Origin: GAS188 sp963713805
GTDB taxonomy: Bacteria > Pseudomonadota > Alphaproteobacteria > Rhizobiales > Beijerinckiaceae
Reading direction: 5' to 3'
Assembly: GCA_963713805.1 (NCBI GenBank)
Contig: CAVQNF010000039.1
Coordinates: forward strand, 186,001 to 250,000
Length of the DNA stretch: 64,000 nucleotides
Of this stretch, positions 37,844 through 46,892 are shown one piece after another (positions within the stretch are counted from its first letter, which is position 1; each line of letters starts with the position of its first letter). The notes under the pieces were generated by a model. It made no database searches. It was not told the DNA's origin and saw nothing but the letters and a program-made list of their open reading frames with translations. The position numbers and the translations under genes are program-made.

Positions 37844-39739
37844 ATGAGTATGCGCATGCTTGTTGCTTACTGCATGCAGTCGACGCATGTGGAATGGGCG
37901 TGGAACTACCTTTCGGCGATCAAGAAATTCAGCGAATTTGAAGTAGATTTTCTGCACGTTACCTATGACGCACCTGTGGACATTGATTTTCGATCGTATG
38001 ACGTCGTCTTTCAGGACTGTAGCGCTCGTTTATGCCGTGAAGGTTACGTGTCGGCTGCTTATCAGGAGAAGATGCGGGCGTTCCGCGGCGTCAAGGTCAT
38101 GGCGGTTCAGGACGAGTATGACTACACCAATACCTTGAAGGCGGCCGTCCGAGACCTCGGGTTTGACGTCGTGCTGACCTGCGTGCCCCAGGACTCGATG
38201 AACTATGTCTATCCTCGGGCAGAGTTTCCCGGCGTCACCTTCGCCACTGTCCTGACGGGCTACGTGCCCGAATGGTACGGCGAGAAACCCTTCGCTGGGG
38301 CAGCCTTGGCTGAAAGACCCATTGTCGTCGGATATCGTGGGCGCAACATCGGCAGTCGATATGGCCGGTTGGGGTTCGAGAAGTTCGAGATCGGGCGCCG
38401 CATGAAGGAAATCTGTGACGCGCGCGGCATCCGGAATGACATTGCGATGGACGAGGAGAGCCGGATTTACGGCGCGGCCTGGTTCGATTTCATCGGCAAT
38501 TGCCGTGCGATGCTGGGCTCGGAATCGGGATCGAACGTCTTTGACTTCGACGGGGCGATCGCGGCTACCCACAAGAAGATGACCGAGGCCAATGGCGGTC
38601 GGGCACCGAGCTACGAAGAATTCCGCCCCTTCGTCGAGAAGCGTGACAGTGAGATCTCCATGGGTCAGATCTCGCCGCGAGTCTTTGAGTATGCGCTATG
38701 GCGCACACCGATGATTCTGTTCAGAGGAAGGTATTCCCACGCTGTCATTCCTGACGAACACTATATCCCGCTTGAAAAGGATTTCTCGAACATTCAAGCC
38801 GTGCTGGAAAAGCTCAATGATATTGCGGCGCTCGAGTCGATGACAGAACGCGCCTACCAGCATTTGATCGGCTCCGGCAGGTTCAACTATAGCCGGTTCG
38901 TTCGAAAGCTCGATGAACTCATCCTTCGAGGGCTCGCTCTCAAGCGAAGTCGGCGATTTCCAACATATGCGCAGGCTGAGACCCCTCAGTCCCTGGCTCT
39001 CGACGATCTACCGACGCTCAGCCTGGAGGAGAGGCACGCCCTGAAACGCCGGATCGGATCTCACGGTTTCGATGCCGGCAGACTCCTCGAAAAGTTCAAG
39101 GATCGTGTCCGACGGCCCTTGGCGCGACTGCGCAATGGGGGGGCCTCGGGAAAGCCCACGAGCATTCACCCCTTGCTGATCAATTCGCCCACTCCGAATC
39201 CCTTAAGGCAGGAAATTTTCTATCTGCGCCATGCGCACTGTTTGAGTGACCTGACCGCTCGTGAAAACGACCGGATACGAACCGTGTACAAGGAACATAT
39301 TGATGCTTATGGGAGGCATCTTGATGCGTTGGCAGCGGAATATCGAAACGAGCGGTCGCATTTTGAAGCAACCTCACCGGACGCCGCGCGCCAACTCCCG
39401 CGCGTGTCCGAGGCCGCCCTTGGCGCCGCCGTTCTCGAGCCCCTCCGCGCCGCGTATTCGGAGTTCGAATCGCTTCGTTTGGCTCGCCGGGCCGAGTTGA
39501 GGAGTGCCTTCCTTGCGGCTCTCGACGCGAGCGACGCGTCAAAAGCCTTGGCCGTCGCGCAGGAGACTCGACGGCAAGAGGTTGAAGATGAGAAGGCTAA
39601 CAGCGCCCATTACCGAAGGCTGAGCGAGACCTGCACCGATTGCAAGGTGAAGGCACAGGCCGCCATCGACGATGTCCGCGAAAAGACTGAAGCCGCCGAG
39701 AAGACAATGGCGGAGCGCATGACCCCGGCGGCAAATTAG
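37844..39739 (+). CDS. CgeB-like glycosyltransferase with long C-terminal helical extension
   Basis: Intact 631-residue protein. Residues ~1-370 look like a glycosyltransferase of the CgeB/GT1-like type: VKVMAVQDEYDYTNTLKAAV, FDVVLTCVPQDSMNYVYP, FATVLTGYVPEW, RPIVVGYRGRNIGSRYGRLG, MLGSESGSNVFDFDGAIAA, QISPRVFEYALWRTPMILF, HYIPLEKDFSNIQAVLEKL. After ~residue 400 the sequence changes to a charged, Ala/Glu/Arg-rich region with predicted coiled coil (AVAQETRRQEVEDEKANS, VREKTEAAEKTMAERM). The extension is unusual and may organise a complex. The gene 46892-48171 is a paralogue of the catalytic part. Sugar and acceptor unknown. Preceding DNA is AT-rich and may hold its promoter. Confidence 0.78.
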   Translation: MSMRMLVAYCMQSTHVEWAWNYLSAIKKFSEFEVDFLHVTYDAPVDIDFRSYDVVFQDCSARLCREGYVSAAYQEKMRAFRGVKVMAVQDEYDYTNTLKAAVRDLGFDVVLTCVPQDSMNYVYPRAEFPGVTFATVLTGYVPEWYGEKPFAGAALAERPIVVGYRGRNIGSRYGRLGFEKFEIGRRMKEICDARGIRNDIAMDEESRIYGAAWFDFIGNCRAMLGSESGSNVFDFDGAIAATHKKMTEANGGRAPSYEEFRPFVEKRDSEISMGQISPRVFEYALWRTPMILFRGRYSHAVIPDEHYIPLEKDFSNIQAVLEKLNDIAALESMTERAYQHLIGSGRFNYSRFVRKLDELILRGLALKRSRRFPTYAQAETPQSLALDDLPTLSLEERHALKRRIGSHGFDAGRLLEKFKDRVRRPLARLRNGGASGKPTSIHPLLINSPTPNPLRQEIFYLRHAHCLSDLTARENDRIRTVYKEHIDAYGRHLDALAAEYRNERSHFEATSPDAARQLPRVSEAALGAAVLEPLRAAYSEFESLRLARRAELRSAFLAALDASDASKALAVAQETRRQEVEDEKANSAHYRRLSETCTDCKVKAQAAIDDVREKTEAAEKTMAERMTPAAN

Positions 39740-39897
39740 CTGAACCGCAACCGCCGGCGGCCACTCGCGATTTGGCGCTGCCCCTGACGCAGAGGCCATG
39801 CCGTGAAGCGAATGTACGAGCTCGAGACATTGGTTGATTGGAGCCGAAACTCTGGTAACAGGGCGTAACCACCTGAAACGACCGGCCGGAAGCAGGA

Positions 39898-41257
39898 ATG
39901 CAAAAACCGCTGCACGCGACCCATCATACGGACCAAGCCGTGGCGCTGATGGATGCGATCTGCTCGCGACGGGCGCTCGTCGGCGTGGTCGGCCTCGGCT
40001 ATGTCGGCATTCCGCTCGCGCTCGCGGCGGTGCAGGGCCGGTTCCAGGTGCTCGGCTTCGACATCGATGCCGATCGGATCGAGCAGATCAATCGCGGCGA
40101 GAGCTTCATCAAGCACATCCCGTCATCGGTCATCGGTGAGGCGGTGAAGAAGCAGTTCAAGGCAACCACCGAATTCGACCTCCTCTCGAATCCGGACGCG
40201 ATCCTGATCTGCGTTCCGACACCGCTCACCCGGCATCGCGAGCCCGATCTGACATATGTGGAGAATACGGCGCATGCCGTGGCCAAGCGCCTGCGGCCCG
40301 GTCAACTGATCGTGCTCGAGATCGACGACCTATCCGGGAACGACGGAAGAAGTGGTCAAGCCCATCCTGGAGAAGACCGGGCTGCGGAGCGGGACAGATT
40401 TTTTCCTCGCCTTCTCTCCGGAGCGCGAGGACCCGGGCAACGTCGAATTCGACGCGAGGACGATTCCGAAGGTCGTCGGCGGCGACGGGCCTAGCGCCCT
40501 TGCGCTCGCCGAGGCGCTCTACCAGTCGCTATTCGCGCGCACTGTTGCCGTCTCCTCGACCAGGACGGCCGAGGCGGTCAAGCTGACCGAGAATATCTTT
40601 CGCGCCGTCAACATTGCTCTCGTGAACGAGCTGAAGGTGGTATACGAGCACATGGGCATCGACATCTGGGAGGTGATCGATGCCGCCAAGACGAAGCCCT
40701 TCGGCTTCATGCCTTTCTACCCCGGTCCGGGCCTTGGCGGACATTGCATCCCGATCGATCCGTTTTACCTGACCTGGAAGGCGCGAGAGTTCGATATCGC
40801 AACCCGCTTCATCGAGCTCGCCGGGGAGATCAACACGCGAATGCCCGCCCATGTGGTTGGGCGGGTGATCTCGGCGCTCGACCACCATCTTGGGAAGAGC
40901 CTGACGAAGTCCAAGATCCTCGTCGTCGGCTTGGCCTACAAGCGCAATGTCGACGACATGCGCGAGAGCCCCTCGCTGAAGCTGATCGAGCTGCTGGAGG
41001 CCCGCGGCGGATCGGTGGACTACCATGATCCCTTCATTCCGGTGATCCCCAAGACTCGAGAGCACCTTGAACTGGCGGCCAGGCGGTCGGTCCCGCTCGA
41101 TCCGCACATCGTCGGCGGCTATGATGCCGTGCTCATCGCCACCGATCACGACGACATCGACTACCCCGCGCTCGTCAAGCACGCGAAAGTCGTGATCGAT
41201 ACGCGCAATGCCTGCGCGCGGGCCGGAATCTCCAGCCCGAAGATCGTCAAGGCCTAG
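39898..41257 (+). CDS. wbpA: UDP-N-acetyl-D-glucosamine 6-dehydrogenase, WbpA-like
   Basis: Member of the UDP-glucose/GDP-mannose dehydrogenase family; oxidises UDP-GlcNAc to UDP-GlcNAcA with NAD. Rossmann motif VGVVGLGYVGIPLALAAVQG near the start, FDIDADRIEQINRGESFI, ILICVPTPLTRHREPDLTYV, then after one inserted base near 40325 STTYPGTTEEVVKPILEKTG, FSPEREDPGN, KLTENIFRAVNIALVNELK and catalytic Cys in GPGLGGHCIPIDPFYLTWKA. C-terminal domain LVVGLAYKRNVDDMRESPSL. About 453 residues. First step of the WbpA-B-E-D-I route whose other members follow directly. The 158 bp gap upstream may contain a promoter. Confidence 0.9.
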
Positions 41258-41274
41258 CCGCGGATCAAGCCGTC

Positions 41275-42933
41275 ATGCGTCCCAACTCCGCACCCGACCC
41301 TGTCGCACGCAAGGAAGCGGGAGCCCCTCGCCTTGCCGTCGTCGGCTGCGGGTATTGGGGCAAGAACCTCGTGCGCAATTTCGCGGCGCTCGGCGCATTG
41401 GAGGCTCTGGTTGACTCCGACAAGGCGACCGTCGAGGCCCTGAGGCAACAGTTCGGCGGGCGACATCTGTCGTTCGACGAAGCCCTCGCGGATCCCGCGA
41501 TCGACGCCGTCGCCATCGCCGCTCCCGCCGCGCTCCATTATCGCCTCGCCTCGGAGGCGCTCCGGGCAGGCAAGCACGTCTTCGTGGAGAAGCCGCTCGC
41601 GCTCGACATTCGTGAGGCCGAGGAGCTGTGCGAACTGGCCGAACGGCTCGACAGACGCCTGATGGTCGGACATCTGCTTCAGTACCATCCCGCTTTCCTC
41701 GAGCTCAGGCGCCTGGTGCGCGAGGGCAGACTCGGCCGGCTTCAATATGTGGCCTCCAACCGCCTGAGTCTCGGAAAGATTCGCCGGGAGGAGGACATTC
41801 TTTGGTCGTTCGCTCCCCACGACATCTCCATGATCCTGTCGCTCGTGGGAGCGGCGCCCTCCCGAGTGAGCGCGGTGGGCGCCTACGTGCTGCATCAGTC
41901 CATCGCCGACGTCACCACGACCCATCTTGCCTTCCCGGGCGGCGAGCAGGCGCATGTGTTCGTTTCCTGGCTCCATCCCTTCAAGGAGCAGAAGCTCGTC
42001 GTCGTCGGCTCGCAGGGCATGGCAGTATTTGACGACGCGGAACCCTGGCCACGCAAGCTCTCGATCTACCAGCACCAAGTCCAATGGAAGGACAATGTCC
42101 CCGTTCCGGAGAAGGCGGACGCTCTGGCGATCCCGCTCGTGCCGGAGGAGCCTCTCGGCCAGGAGTGTCGCCACTTCCTGGAATGTATCCGCACCGGCGC
42201 GCGACCCCGCACCGACGGCCGAGAGGGACTCGGCGTGTTGCAGGTGCTGTCACGGGCCGCCCAGTCTCTGCGAGCGAGCCGCTCAGGCGCGGGGCCAGAC
42301 CAGGAAGGCATCGGCTCGCAGGCAAGTTCAGGGTCCGCCGGCATCTCGGCCAGGAAGAGCCCTTCAGGATATCAGCTCCATGAATCCGCTTATGTCGACG
42401 AGGGCGTCGAGATCGGCGAAGGCTCGAAGATTTGGCATTTCAGTCATCTGCTATCTGGCACGAAGTTGGGAAGAGATGTCGTCGTCGGCCAGAACGTCGT
42501 GATCGGGCCGGACGTCGTCATCGGCGACCGCTGCAAGATCCAGAATAATGTCAGCCTCTACAAAGGCGTTACACTCGAGGAAGGGGTCTTTTGCGGACCC
42601 TCCTGCGTGTTCACGAATGTGAACAATCCCCGAGCCGAGATCGAGCGGAAATCCGAGTTCCGGCCCACGCTCGTCAAGCGCGGCGCAACCATCGGCGCGA
42701 ACGCCACCATCGTGTGTGGACACACGGTCGGCGAATACGCGTTCGTCGCGGCAGGGGCCGTCGTTACGGATGATGTACCCGCATACGCCCTGGTCGTCGG
42801 AGTGCCCGCCCGGCGCATCGGTTGGATGAGCCGCGAAGGCCACAGGCTTGGTCCCGACCTCGTCTGCCCAAGCAGTGGGCGGCGTTACCGAGAAACGGGC
42901 GCCCATCGAATTGAGGAGATTGTCGATGAATAG
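41275..42933 (+). CDS. Fusion of WbpB-like UDP-GlcNAcA 3-dehydrogenase and WbpD-like N-acetyltransferase
   Basis: Intact 552-residue two-domain protein. Residues ~18-345 are a Gfo/Idh/MocA oxidoreductase: LAVVGCGYWGKNLVRNFAAL, HVFVEKPLALDIREAEELCE (Lys of EKP), MVGHLLQYHPAFLELR, FAPHDISMILSLV. A low-complexity linker (SRSGAGPDQEGIGSQASSGS) spans ~345-365. Residues ~370-552 are a left-handed beta-helix acetyltransferase with hexapeptides (VVVGQNVVIGPDVVIGDRCK, IQNNVSLYKGV, VKRGATIGANATIVCGHTVG, EYAFVAAGAVVTDDVPAYAL). In Pseudomonas and Bordetella these are separate enzymes (WbpB/WlbA and WbpD/WlbB) for the first and third steps after UDP-GlcNAcA. Fusing them brackets the aminotransferase step encoded by the next, overlapping gene. 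Confidence 0.9.
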   Translation: MRPNSAPDPVARKEAGAPRLAVVGCGYWGKNLVRNFAALGALEALVDSDKATVEALRQQFGGRHLSFDEALADPAIDAVAIAAPAALHYRLASEALRAGKHVFVEKPLALDIREAEELCELAERLDRRLMVGHLLQYHPAFLELRRLVREGRLGRLQYVASNRLSLGKIRREEDILWSFAPHDISMILSLVGAAPSRVSAVGAYVLHQSIADVTTTHLAFPGGEQAHVFVSWLHPFKEQKLVVVGSQGMAVFDDAEPWPRKLSIYQHQVQWKDNVPVPEKADALAIPLVPEEPLGQECRHFLECIRTGARPRTDGREGLGVLQVLSRAAQSLRASRSGAGPDQEGIGSQASSGSAGISARKSPSGYQLHESAYVDEGVEIGEGSKIWHFSHLLSGTKLGRDVVVGQNVVIGPDVVIGDRCKIQNNVSLYKGVTLEEGVFCGPSCVFTNVNNPRAEIERKSEFRPTLVKRGATIGANATIVCGHTVGEYAFVAAGAVVTDDVPAYALVVGVPARRIGWMSREGHRLGPDLVCPSSGRRYRETGAHRIEEIVDE

Positions 42934-44077
42934 CTCGATCGCTTTCATAGATCTGGCCGCCCAGCGTCGGAGATTCGGAAACGCGATCGATGCCGCGGTT
43001 CTACGTGTCCTGGATCACGGCGGCTACATCATGGGACGGGAGGTGAAGGTTCTCGAAGACGACCTCGCGGCGTTCTGCGGTGCGAAGCACGTGATATCCT
43101 GCGCCAACGGCACCGACGCGATCGGGATGATTCTCATCGCGAAGGGAGTAGGACCTGGGCAGGCCGTTCTTTGTCCGTCCTTTACCTTCGCGGCGACAGC
43201 CGAGGTGGTTGCCTGGCTCGGAGCGACCCCGATCTTCGTCGATGTCCGCGAAGATACCTTCAACATGGAGGTGGCGAGCCTCGAGTTAGGCCTGGAAAAG
43301 GCACGCAGCTTGGGCCTCGAGCCTGTCGGAGTTATCTCGGTTGACCTGTTCGGGCAGCCTGCCGATTACGATCACATCGAGCCGTTCTGCGCGCGCGAGG
43401 GGCTTTGGCTGCTTTGCGACGCGGCCCAAGGGTTCGGCGCCGTCTATAAGGGCCGCAAGGTGGGCACGATCGGCCTCGCGACGACCACGAGCTTTTTTCC
43501 CGCCAAGCCGCTGGGTTGCTACGGCGACGGCGGCGCGATCTTCACCGATGACGACGAACTCGCGGGCATCCTGCGCTCACTGCGTGTGCACGGTCAGGGA
43601 ACCGACAAATACGACAATGTCCGCATCGGGATGAACGGCCGCCTCGATACGGTGCAGGCGGCCGTGCTCATCGAGAAGCTCAAGATGTTCCCAGAGGAGA
43701 TCGAGGCGCGGGACCAAATCGCGCGACGCTACAGCACGCTGCTTGCCGAGATCGCGATCGTCCCCGCCGTTCCGGACGGGCTGACCTCGGTCTGGGCGCA
43801 GTACACCTTGCGCATTCCGGGCTGCAACCGTGAGCGTTTCCAGGCCGACCTTAAGAGAGACGGCGTGCCGACAGCCGTCTACTACCCAAAGCCGCTCCAC
43901 AGGCAGACTGCCTATAGGGCCTACCCCTTTGCCGGAAACGGGCTGCCCACATCCGACAGGTTGGCGGCCGAGGTCGTGAGCCTGCCGATGCACCCCTACC
44001 TCACCGAAGAAATCCAGGATCGTATCGTCCATGTCGTGCGCGACGCGCTCGCGACGCAGAAAGCTGCCATGGCCTGA
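42926..44077 (+). CDS. wbpE: PLP-dependent aminotransferase, WbpE/DegT family
   Basis: Intact 383-residue DegT/DnrJ/EryC1 aminotransferase. Start MNSSIAFIDLAAQRRRFGNA; YIMGREVKVLEDDLAAFCGA; substrate/PLP motifs CANGTDAIGMILIAKGVGPG, CPSFTFAATAEVVAWLGATP, DAAQGFGAVYKGRKVG; PLP lysine in TTTSFFPAKPLGCYGDGGAI; SLRVHGQGTDKYDNVRIGMN. Converts UDP-3-keto-GlcNAcA to the 3-amino sugar using glutamate. Its ATG overlaps the end of the wbpB-wbpD fusion gene by 8 bp. Downstream wbpI starts after 16 bp. Confidence 0.9.
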   Translation: MNSSIAFIDLAAQRRRFGNAIDAAVLRVLDHGGYIMGREVKVLEDDLAAFCGAKHVISCANGTDAIGMILIAKGVGPGQAVLCPSFTFAATAEVVAWLGATPIFVDVREDTFNMEVASLELGLEKARSLGLEPVGVISVDLFGQPADYDHIEPFCAREGLWLLCDAAQGFGAVYKGRKVGTIGLATTTSFFPAKPLGCYGDGGAIFTDDDELAGILRSLRVHGQGTDKYDNVRIGMNGRLDTVQAAVLIEKLKMFPEEIEARDQIARRYSTLLAEIAIVPAVPDGLTSVWAQYTLRIPGCNRERFQADLKRDGVPTAVYYPKPLHRQTAYRAYPFAGNGLPTSDRLAAEVVSLPMHPYLTEEIQDRIVHVVRDALATQKAAMA

Positions 44078-44093
44078 GGCCGGCGGACATATC

Positions 44094-45154
44094 ATGGCAA
44101 TGATCCTTACGGTCGTTGGCGCGCGCCCGCAATTTATCAAGGCTGCGCCTGTGAGCCGCGCCTTGAGAGCCGCCGGCCTGAACGAGATCCTTGTCCACAC
44201 CGGGCAGCACTTCGACGACGCGATGTCGGCTCTGTTCTTCACCGAGCTCTCGATCCCGCCGCCTGCCTACAATCTCGGCATCAACAGTCTCGGCCAGGGC
44301 GCCATGACGGGCCGTATGCTCGAGCAGCTCGAGCAGGTCATGCTGACCGAGAAGCCGCGGATGGTTCTCGGTCTACGGCGACACCAACTCGACGGCAGCG
44401 GGCGCGCTAGCCGCGGCGAAGCTGCAAATCCCTGTCACGCATGTCGAGGCGGGCCTGCGTTCTTTTGACCGACGGATGCCGGAGGAGATCAATCGCGTCG
44501 TCGCCGACCACCTCAGCACATTGCTGTTTTGCCCGACGCGCCAGGCGGTCGACAACCTTCGGCGGGAAGGAATCGAGGCGGGAGTGCATCATGTCGGCGA
44601 CGTCATGTACGATCTGGCGATCATCGCTCGACAAGCCGCGCAATCCCGGTCGAGGATACTCGAGAATCTCGGAGTGACCCCAAAGTCCTACGCGGTCGCG
44701 ACCATGCACCGCGCCGAGAATACCGGACTCCCCTGAGCGCTTCAAGGCCGTGATGCGCTGGCTCGTCGAGGCTGCTCGAGACAGGCCGGTCGTCATGCCG
44801 GTCCACCCGCGGACCAGGAAAATCATCAATGCGTCCCAAATTTCTCTCGGAGAATTGAAGCTCATCGGGCCCCTCGGCTATTTCGACATGGCGTGGCTCG
44901 TCCACAACGCCGCGTCCGTCTTCACCGATTCCGGCGGGCTCCAGAAAGAGGCGTATTTTCATCGGGTGCCCTGCGTGACGCTGCGCGACAACACGGAATG
45001 GGTTGAAACGATTGAAGCGGGATGGAATCGGCTCTGGACGACGCCGGATTACCGCCCTCGCAGTGAGATTGCCGATTACGGCGAAGGCCGATCAAGCGAA
45101 GCGCTTGCCGCCGTTCTCAAGGGCTTTCTGGCAAACAAGAGAGCGTCCCGGTAA
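44094..45154 (+). CDS. wbpI: UDP-GlcNAc(3NAc)A 2-epimerase, WbpI/WecB family
   Basis: Non-hydrolysing UDP-sugar 2-epimerase, expected to turn UDP-GlcNAc3NAcA into UDP-ManNAc3NAcA. Motifs: LTVVGARPQFIKAAPVSRAL, VHTGQHFDDAMSALFFTEL, THVEAGLRSFDRRMPEEINR (Glu pair), FCPTRQAVDNLRREGI, ATMHRAENT, PVHPRTRKII and FTDSGGLQKEAYFHRVPCVT, followed by DNTEWVETIEAG. Frame changes near 44370, 44465 and 44730 split it; corrected length ~354 residues fits. MPEEINR identifies it as the WecB/WbpI side of the family. Last gene of the plus-strand operon, convergent with a glycosyltransferase gene. Confidence 0.88.
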
Positions 45155-45380
45155 CCCGCTCGCGCGCCCTATGTGCGTTGCGGTTGCGGGGAAAGCTGGG
45201 CACCAGCCTTTTGTGAAATGCTTGGGCGCCCTGCACAAGAGCGGCAACTGCAAATTGCCGCGCTCAGTAGGAGCCTCGGAGAGCTAAGTTTTGCGCCCCA
45301 GAATTGCCTTCGCAATTGTCTTAACCGGCCGAGGAATGAATTTGTAAATATGATACTTTAAAATTTGGTCGATTTCAGCT
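45155..45380. terminator. Convergent intergenic region with small hairpin
   Basis: 226 bp between the converging wbpI and GT4 genes. It turns visibly AT-rich after 45300. A perfect 6-bp stem AATTGC-CTTC-GCAATT (45302-45317) followed by GTCTTAA is a possible weak terminator; no run of T is present. No gene seen. Confidence 0.35.
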
Positions 45381-46892
45381 CTATGTAAATTGTGCAAACG
45401 TCTTGATTTCTTCTGGATAGGCTTTATTCAACCTTGCAACTTCGGCGTCGCAATTTTCCCACTCGGTACGAAGGTTTTTCCACTCGGCATGATACCTTTT
45501 CCGTTCGTCGTCGATCAATGCGAGTTGCCCCTCGAGGGCTGACACTTCACGAATTGGAGTTTCGCCAACCCAGGTGAAATTGAACCCGGATGGCTCGTTT
45601 CGGGGAACGAGCGCTTTGATGCGCCGATACATGTCCCGACTCGCGACCTGCCAATTGAATGACTTCACAAAGACTTGCCGAGCTTTTCTTGAGAGCTCGG
45701 GTATCAATTGCCTGTTCAGAACGTAGTCGTTGATTGTCCGAACAAGCGCCGCCTCATCGTTGAAATCGACCGATGAACCGATTCCATTCCCCAAGACGAT
45801 CGACTTCACGAAATCGAGCTCGTTGCAGATGATTGGCAGACCCGCAGCCATGTATTGCGACAGTTTGTTTGGCGAGCAATAACGGTTGTTTATGCTGCTA
45901 GGCTCGTACGGGATAATGCCGATATCAGCATCCCTTGCGGCTTTCACCAGCTCCGCCTCGGAGACGGGCTTGGGAAAGAACACACTCCGGTCCAAGGAGG
46001 CCCTTGCTTCTCGCGAGTTCGATCATTTGGCTCTTGAAGGGATTGTCTGGCCCCCGCAACAAAAGCTTTGCGCGAGAGTCAACCTTGTCCCAAGCATTAA
46101 TCAGTTTATCGAAGCCCTCTATGCGCGGCAATGCCACCTTGGACGAGAAAAAGGATATCCTGACTCCGGGCCCGAGCTGCTCAAAGCAGCCTCGAGGTCG
46201 ACCGCCTCCTCTTCGCCCAAGGACGCGCAGTTCGGCACATAATCGAACTTGCAGCCGTAATGGCGCGCCATCGCATCGGCCAATTGGGGTGAGACCGTCA
46301 GGGCCAATGTCACTCTTTTGAGCAAGGGTCCTTTCGACTTCCGCCCAAAACTCGACTTCCCAATGCCTCACGTCTCGGGAAGGCATAGGGCCAGAATTCA
46401 TGCGCGTCATAAACGAGCGGGAACATCATACTCTTCGGCAAGCGCTACAGCCGCCGGAAGCGCAAATAGCTCGGCCGCAATGATCATATCAAAGCCGCCG
46501 ATCCGCCGCGAAGCTTCCAAAAGCGACGAGTTGACGTTGAGAAAGAATCTGCAGAGCCAGCGAAAGTGGTTCAGATCCTCGTCCGTGGAGTCCAGGGCGC
46601 CGATGGCATGCCTAAGCGTCGAGGGAGGAACTTCGCCCATGAGGGCGATATCCGAAAGGGCTCTGTATCCCCACCCGATGACTTGCTTCAGCGCCCCTCT
46701 GAGGTATGAAATTCCATCGCTTCCAACTTCCGTCGACGCGAAGCCGGGTCCGTCGATCGGAGAGCTTTTCGATGCTGGGAACGGTCTCTGTGTTCCCGTG
46801 GCATGAAGCCCGACTTCGCACACCTCAAAGTCCGCCGCGAGTCCGATCGAGAACCAATCGATGCGAGGGTCAAGGCTCGGCTCGTGCGCCAT
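45381..46892 (-). CDS. GT4-type glycosyltransferase, frameshifted
   Basis: Retaining glycosyltransferase of the GT-B fold. N-terminal part: MAHEPSLDPRIDWFSIGLAA, FDMIIAAELFALPAAVALAE, a YDAHE-type motif after the frame change near 46405. Middle: VTLALTVSPQLADAMARHYG and VPNCASLGEEEA. C-terminal nucleotide-sugar domain: PKPVSEAELVKAARDADIGI, IPYEPSSINNRYCSPNKLSQ, YMAAGLPIICNELDFVKSIV (the EX7E-type region), and a final charged helix (WKNLRTEWENCDAEVARL). Breaks near 46405, 46225, 46160 and 45995. The YDAHE motif suggests a relation to the CapM/RfaB type. Start overlaps the stop of the upstream paralogous glycosyltransferase gene (TGATG). Role: chain assembly of the surface polysaccharide. Confidence 0.78.
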
